A DNA stretch of 64,000 nucleotides from Chryseobacterium formosum (GTDB taxonomy: Bacteria; Bacteroidota; Bacteroidia; Flavobacteriales; Weeksellaceae). Every line of letters begins with the position of its first letter. Positions within the stretch are counted from its first letter, which is position 1. The translations under genes were made by a program, and so were the position numbers. The stretch is taken from contig NZ_JAOVZW010000015.1 in the NCBI RefSeq assembly GCF_026460885.1, positions 247,986 to 311,985 of the forward strand. Reading direction: 5' to 3'. The notes beneath the pieces are model-generated. The model saw only the letters and a list, made by a program, of their open reading frames with translations, did no database searches and had not been told where the DNA came from. Positions 60,127-64,000 of this stretch are shown in pieces.

Positions 60127-60182
60127 ACTTTTGGGAATGATTTTTGCTAATACTCAAGCAAAAAATACCTAAATTTGCGACT

Positions 60183-61367
60183 ATGCAAAAAATCCTTATT
60201 GTAGAAGACGAAAAAGCAATCTCCGGAGTACTTCACAGTATTCTTTCGGATGAATTAACTGACTATGAATTTGTCATTGCCGACGACGGCTTAGAAGGCT
60301 ATAAACAAGTAGAGAAAGAAGATTTCGCATTGATTATCTCAGATATCAAAATGCCAAAACTTTCAGGAACTGAGCTTTTAAAGCAAAGTTTAGCTCTAAA
60401 ACCGGAATCTACATTCATTATGATTTCCGGACACGCCGACATCGATTCTGCAGTTTCTTGCTTGAAGGACGGTGCATACGATTTTATTTCCAAGCCAATT
60501 GACATCAACAGATTGATTACAAGTGTGAAAAATGCTTTGGTAAAGGAAACTTTAAAGAAAGAAAACAAAAATCTTCAGACTGAAAATAAAACCCTGAAAA
60601 AGAAAGTCAACAAGAAATACCAAATGATTGGTGAATCTGCTGCTTTGAAGAAAATTCAGGATATGATCGAAAAAGTAGCAGCTTCTGATGCCAGAGTTTT
60701 GATTACTGGACCTAATGGTGCAGGTAAGGAATTGGTGGCTCATTCCATTCACAACTTAAGTGAAAGATCGAGAGGACCAATGGTTGAAGTAAACTGTGCT
60801 GCAATTCCTTCTGAATTGATTGAATCTGAACTATTCGGACACGTAAAAGGTTCGTTTACAGGAGCAATTAAGGACAAACAAGGAAAATTTGAGCAGGCAA
60901 ACGGAGGAACAATTTTCTTAGACGAAATTGGTGATATGAGTCTTATTGCTCAGGCAAAAGTGTTGAGAGCATTGCAGGAAAGCAAAGTTTCTCCTGTGGG
61001 AAGCGATAAAGAAATCAAAGTTGATGTAAGAGTTTTAGCTGCAACCAATAAAAATATGCAGGTAGAAATTGAAGCTGGAAGATTCAGAGAAGATTTATAC
61101 CACAGACTTTCTGTAATTGAAATCTACGTTCCGCCATTGGATGAAAGAAAAGAAGATATCAGTCTTTTGGTGAGTCATTTTTCGGGAATAATTGCTGATG
61201 AACAAGGTAATGCCGTTAAAAAATTCGATGATAAAGCGATTGATGCCTTAAAAGCACTTTCGTGGACTGGAAATATCAGAGAGCTGAGAAATGTTGTGGA
61301 AAGACTTATTATTCTTGGAGGAAACTCAGTTTCTGAAGAAGACGTTGCAAGTTTTGTGAGAAAATAA
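60183..61367 (+). CDS. sigma-54-dependent response regulator lacking a DNA-binding domain
   Basis: 394 residues: receiver domain (phospho-Asp about residue 54 in L-I-I-S-D-I-K-M-P, K about 104), then a AAA+ sigma-54 activation domain with Walker A G-P-N-G-A-G-K-E, the sigma-54 contact loop E-L-F-G-H-V-K-G-S-F-T-G-A, Walker B F-L-D-E-I-G, and ends at about residue 394 with R-E-L-R-N-V-V-E-R-L-I-I-L-G-G-N...F-V-R-K. The C-terminal Fis-type HTH of NtrC proteins is missing. Start ATG 60183; a -7 box TAAATTTG ends 5 bases upstream, which would give an almost leaderless mRNA. No histidine kinase is adjacent. Confidence 0.92.
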   Translation: MQKILIVEDEKAISGVLHSILSDELTDYEFVIADDGLEGYKQVEKEDFALIISDIKMPKLSGTELLKQSLALKPESTFIMISGHADIDSAVSCLKDGAYDFISKPIDINRLITSVKNALVKETLKKENKNLQTENKTLKKKVNKKYQMIGESAALKKIQDMIEKVAASDARVLITGPNGAGKELVAHSIHNLSERSRGPMVEVNCAAIPSELIESELFGHVKGSFTGAIKDKQGKFEQANGGTIFLDEIGDMSLIAQAKVLRALQESKVSPVGSDKEIKVDVRVLAATNKNMQVEIEAGRFREDLYHRLSVIEIYVPPLDERKEDISLLVSHFSGIIADEQGNAVKKFDDKAIDALKALSWTGNIRELRNVVERLIILGGNSVSEEDVASFVRK

Positions 61368-61394
61368 TTTAATTCTAAATTAAAATATATTTTA

Positions 61395-61424
61395 AAAATT
61401 TGCAGTATTTATGCTGCAGATTTT
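61395..61424 (+). terminator. terminator of sigma-54 regulator gene
   Basis: AAAATTTGCAG / CTGCAGATTTT stem (one wobble) with an 8-base loop, then TTTTTG. Confidence 0.8.
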
Positions 61425-61437
61425 TTTTTGAATTATT

Positions 61438-62832
61438 ATGAGCTTTTTAAATAAAAATTACACGAAAGAAGCGTTAACATTGGCTCTTCCGGTAATGCTT
61501 ACACAGGTTGGGCAGGCTTCTGTAAACCTTTTCGATAATATTATTGTAGGACAATTGTTGGGCGCAGATGCTTTGGCATCAGTTTCCTTAGGAAATGCAG
61601 TATTCTTCTCAATGTTTGTTTTGGCATTGGGATTTTCATTTGCTATTCCGCCATTGGTTTCGGAAGCGCATTCTCAGAATGATCATAAAACCATCAACTC
61701 AGTTTTCAGTCATGGATTTGTAATTAATATGACTGTCGGAATCATCTTAATGTTGCTATTGTTCGCAGGATTACCACTACTCTATCATTCTGGGCAACCA
61801 GCGAAAATTATTCCTGATACTGTAGATTTTCTTTGGATTATGGCAATAAGCATAATTCCGTTTATGGCATTTCAGACTTTGAGAGAAGTTTCTGAAGGAC
61901 TTTCTTACACAATTGGAGTTACAAAAGCGACTATTATTGCAAACGTGATTAATATTGTTTTGAATTACGTTTTAATCGAAGGACTTTGGATTTTTCCTGA
62001 AATGGGAGTAAAAGGTTCTGCTTTAGCAAGTTTAATTGCAAGAATTTCCATGGTAGTCTTCCTTTATTTTGTATTGATGAAGGAACCAAAAACCAAACAA
62101 TACATCAAAGAATTTTCATTAAAAATGCAGGTTTTCTCAAAGAAAATGTTTGAAAAAATGGTTCGATTAGGTTTTCCTACGGCCTTACAAATGTTTTTTG
62201 AGGTTACCGCTTTTGCCGGAGCAGCATTTATTTGTGGTATAACCTTTGGAGAGGATTTAATGTCACAACAATTTGCAGCCCATCAAATCGCATCTCATCA
62301 AATTGCCTTAAGCGTAGCTTCATTTACCTTTAATTTATGTATAGGTTTCAGTGTAGCTTCAACGGTGATGATTGGAAGAAAATTAGGAGAACAAAATTTC
62401 ATTGAATTAAGAAAAATAGGAATCAACAACCTTAAAATTGCTTTTCTTTTCATGTGTATTTGTGGAATCATTTTCGTTTTAGCAAGAGATATTCTGCCTA
62501 CATTCTTTACAAAAGCTAACGAAATTGAAGTAATTATGTTAGCATCAAAACTAATGATTATTGCTGCTTTATTTCAGCTTTCGGATGGAATTCAGGTAAC
62601 GGCTTTGGGAATGTTGCGAGGTTTGCAGGACGTAAAAATTCCTTCAATTATTACATTTATTGCGTATTGGCTGATTACCATTCCTTTAGGTTATTTTCTT
62701 TGTGTAACGTTGAAAATGGGAGCATTCGGAATGTGGATTGCGCTTGGATTGGGATTAACGATATCAGCATGTATGTTGGTAAAACGTTTTCTCAATATGT
62801 CAGCAAGACGAATTAAAGCAAACAAAATATAA
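61438..62832 (+). CDS. MATE-family efflux transporter
   Basis: 464 residues, 12 membrane helices in two halves. Family signatures: L-A-L-P-V-M-L-T-Q-V-G-Q early, D-A-L-A-S-V-S-L-G-N-A-V-F, V-K-G-S-A-L-A-S-L-I-A-R, and M-L-R-G-L-Q-D-V-K. Exports cationic compounds using Na+ or H+. Falls in the NorM-like group; substrate unknown. Starts 14 bases after the preceding terminator and has its own at 62837. Confidence 0.93.
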   Translation: MSFLNKNYTKEALTLALPVMLTQVGQASVNLFDNIIVGQLLGADALASVSLGNAVFFSMFVLALGFSFAIPPLVSEAHSQNDHKTINSVFSHGFVINMTVGIILMLLLFAGLPLLYHSGQPAKIIPDTVDFLWIMAISIIPFMAFQTLREVSEGLSYTIGVTKATIIANVINIVLNYVLIEGLWIFPEMGVKGSALASLIARISMVVFLYFVLMKEPKTKQYIKEFSLKMQVFSKKMFEKMVRLGFPTALQMFFEVTAFAGAAFICGITFGEDLMSQQFAAHQIASHQIALSVASFTFNLCIGFSVASTVMIGRKLGEQNFIELRKIGINNLKIAFLFMCICGIIFVLARDILPTFFTKANEIEVIMLASKLMIIAALFQLSDGIQVTALGMLRGLQDVKIPSIITFIAYWLITIPLGYFLCVTLKMGAFGMWIALGLGLTISACMLVKRFLNMSARRIKANKI

Positions 62833-62836
62833 AATG

Positions 62837-62858
62837 AAAGCGGTCTTTGGATCGCTTT
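62837..62858 (+). terminator. MATE terminator
   Basis: AAAGCG-GTC...GAT-CGCTTT followed by TTTTATTT, right after the MATE stop codon. It shows that an in-frame ATG at 62834 is not the GNAT start. Confidence 0.75.
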
Positions 62859-62896
62859 TTTTATTTACTATCTTTAAAATTCAAAACCAATACTTG

Positions 62897-63400
62897 ATGA
62901 AAACAATATTAGAAACCAAACGTCTTTTACTTAGAGAATTTGAAATCAGCGATGCAGAAAGTCTTTATGAACTAAATTTGAATCCAAGCGTTATAAAATA
63001 CACAGGAAATTCTGCGTTTAAAGATATTGATGAAGCCAAAGAGTTTCTTGAAAACTATTCTGACTATCAAAGAAACGGCTATGGAAGATGGGCAGTTATC
63101 TATAAATCAACAAATCAATTTCTAGGTTGGTGCGGATTAAAGTATGATGAGAAATTAGATGAAACAGATATTGGCTTCAGGTTTTTTGAACATTTTTGGA
63201 ATCAGGGATTTGCTACTGAAAGCGCAAAAGCCTGTATCGATTACGGTTTTGAAGAATTAAATTTAAAAACGATCGTCGGAAGAGCTATGAAAGAAAATTT
63301 AGCTTCGATAAAAGTTTTAGAGAAAATCGGACTTCAATTTAATCTAAGTTTTGATTTTGATGGAAAAGAAGGAGTAATTTATAGAATTGATAGTCATTGA
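62897..63400 (+). CDS. GNAT-family N-acetyltransferase
   Basis: 167 residues of the RimJ/RimL type: start L-E-T-K-R-L-L-L-R-E-F, acetyl-CoA loop F-W-N-Q-G-F-A-T-E-S-A (Q-G-x-A variant), and N-L-A-S-I-K-V-L-E-K-I-G near the end. Acetylates an amino group on a protein or small molecule. ATG 62897 gives the family N terminus; the upstream alternative overlaps a terminator. Confidence 0.92.
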   Translation: MKTILETKRLLLREFEISDAESLYELNLNPSVIKYTGNSAFKDIDEAKEFLENYSDYQRNGYGRWAVIYKSTNQFLGWCGLKYDEKLDETDIGFRFFEHFWNQGFATESAKACIDYGFEELNLKTIVGRAMKENLASIKVLEKIGLQFNLSFDFDGKEGVIYRIDSH

Positions 63401-63507
63401 CCTGTAAGATATTATTGAAAAGCATTATTAATACAATAAATTCAACGACTTTCATAATAAAAAGTAAAAATATTTAAAATATTATTTTAAAATATCGTTA
63501 TAAATAG

Positions 63508-63515
63508 TATATTTG
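63508..63515 (+). promoter_or_regulatory. candidate -7 box of HU-like gene
   Basis: TATATTTG, 29 bases before ATG 63545; the -33 region has T-runs but no exact TTG at the consensus spacing. Confidence 0.45.
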
Positions 63516-63544
63516 ATATTATTAACAATTAAAAACACAATGAT

Positions 63545-63931
63545 ATGCCAGTACAGTATACATTAAGCGAAAAAGGAAATCCTGCAGATCAATCTGCTCC
63601 TAAAAAATTCTATGCAACTTCAAAAGCCACAGGTGAAGTTACTTTCAGAAGTCTTAGCAAGGAAATTGCCGGTGCCTCTACGACGGTGAGCGACACTGAT
63701 GTTTTAGCCGTTTTAAACGATTTGAGCAAAGCTCTTGCAAAACATCTTTCAGAGGGAAGAATTGTAAGATTTGGTGATTTTGGTTCTTTCAGCATTCGGC
63801 TAAGCAGTGAAGGTGCAGAAAGTGCTGACAAGTTTAATTCTTCGATGATTAAAGCTCCTAAAATAACTTTTCGTGCGGGGATAGACCTCAAGGAAATGCT
63901 TGCTATTACGAAGTTTGAAAAAGCTAAGTAA
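63545..63931 (+). CDS. HU-family DNA-binding protein (Bacteroidota variant)
   Basis: 128 residues. The HU fold is seen in L-S-K-E-I-A-G-A-S-T-T-V-S-D-T-D-V-L-A-V-L, the turn G-R-I-V-R-F-G-D-F-G-S-F-S-I and a short basic end I-T-F-R-A-G-I-D-L-K-E-M-L. The N-terminal ~30 residues (M-P-V-Q-Y-T-L-S-E-K-G-N-P) precede the HU core, as in the HU-like family of Bacteroidota. Nucleoid-associated. Own promoter and terminator. Confidence 0.92.
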   Translation: MPVQYTLSEKGNPADQSAPKKFYATSKATGEVTFRSLSKEIAGASTTVSDTDVLAVLNDLSKALAKHLSEGRIVRFGDFGSFSIRLSSEGAESADKFNSSMIKAPKITFRAGIDLKEMLAITKFEKAK

Positions 63932-63941
63932 GGAAAAATAA

Positions 63942-64000
63942 AATCCTCGCCAGTAATTTTAAATTGCTTACTGAGCATTTTTAAATTACTGGTGAGGATT
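63942..64000 (+). terminator. long hairpin terminator of HU-like gene
   Basis: AATCCTCGCCAGTAATTT pairs with AAATTACTGGTGAGGATT (one wobble); inner part AT-rich. The arms run to the last base of the window, so it may extend further. Confidence 0.7.

Noticed and set aside
63610..63978. Leftward frame of 122 codons opposite the HU-like gene
   Set aside because: Shadow of the HU-like gene; it shows no family resemblance and runs into the terminator stem.

Overview
The window is 64 kb of AT-rich chromosomal DNA from a member of the Bacteroidota, most likely Flavobacteriales and of Chryseobacterium type. The evidence is a type IX secretion (T9SS) C-terminal sorting domain, a GLPGLI-family protein, a DUF4294 protein, bifunctional DAHP synthase/chorismate mutase, MnmD, an HU variant of the Bacteroidota type, a zeaxanthin-type carotenoid cluster, promoters of the TTG-N19/20-TAnnTTTG type, and a general absence of Shine-Dalgarno sequences. 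I see no transposase, integrase, CRISPR array, rRNA or tRNA gene. The bulk is ordinary chromosome with a few accessory patches.

Layout. 1-8.9 kb: leftward genes for a MutS-like protein (cut by the edge), a quinone-oxidoreductase-like enzyme, a nucleosidase, a DsbA-like protein and an MFS exporter, one rightward serine hydrolase, then a duplicated AraC-regulator/NAD(P)-dehydrogenase block. 9-17.5 kb: secreted M23 peptidase, LptA-like protein, GLPGLI protein, SDR, ilvE, mnmD, Nudix, DUF4294, M42 peptidase, rpe. 18-26 kb: ndk, rsgA, DAHP synthase/chorismate mutase, dnaX with a probable recoding site, TetR, MBL hydrolase, aldo/keto reductase. 26.2-27.6 kb: a fluoride riboswitch directly ahead of a CLC-type fluoride exporter. 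27.7-32.8 kb: an unusual TIM-barrel-like protein, a membrane TPR-LuxR regulator and a T9SS-exported protein. 33-38.9 kb: a MarR-led carotenoid/photolyase operon (crtI, crtB, SRPBCC, crtZ, lycopene cyclase, photolyase). 39-46.4 kb: small and hypothetical genes with several terminated intergenic RNA candidates and sigma-54-like sites. 46.4-48.7 kb: a membrane TPR-AraC regulator divergent from a lipoprotein carrying a duplicated DPPRDGSHWKT peptide. 48.8-51.5 kb: pyruvate dehydrogenase E2 and E1-alpha. 51.6-64 kb: PAP2-like, BlaI-like, RRM protein, thioesterase, a HMA-like/AraC regulator with copA, DUF72, polysaccharide deacetylase, YggS, a sigma-54 activator without a DNA-binding domain, MATE exporter, GNAT and HU.

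Genes that work together: the riboswitch and CLC transporter (fluoride resistance); the crt genes with the photolyase (light protection); the AraC-like regulator and CopA (copper efflux); pdhA and pdhC; and, by inference, two membrane TPR regulators, each next to an exported protein. The most interesting items are the dnaX A10 recoding site with its downstream stem-loop, the fluoride riboswitch, the repeat lipoprotein with its divergent membrane regulator, a probable ~180-nt non-coding RNA near 46.3 kb, and three GG-N10-GC (sigma-54 type) sites in intergenic DNA in a window that also encodes a Fis-less sigma-54 activator.
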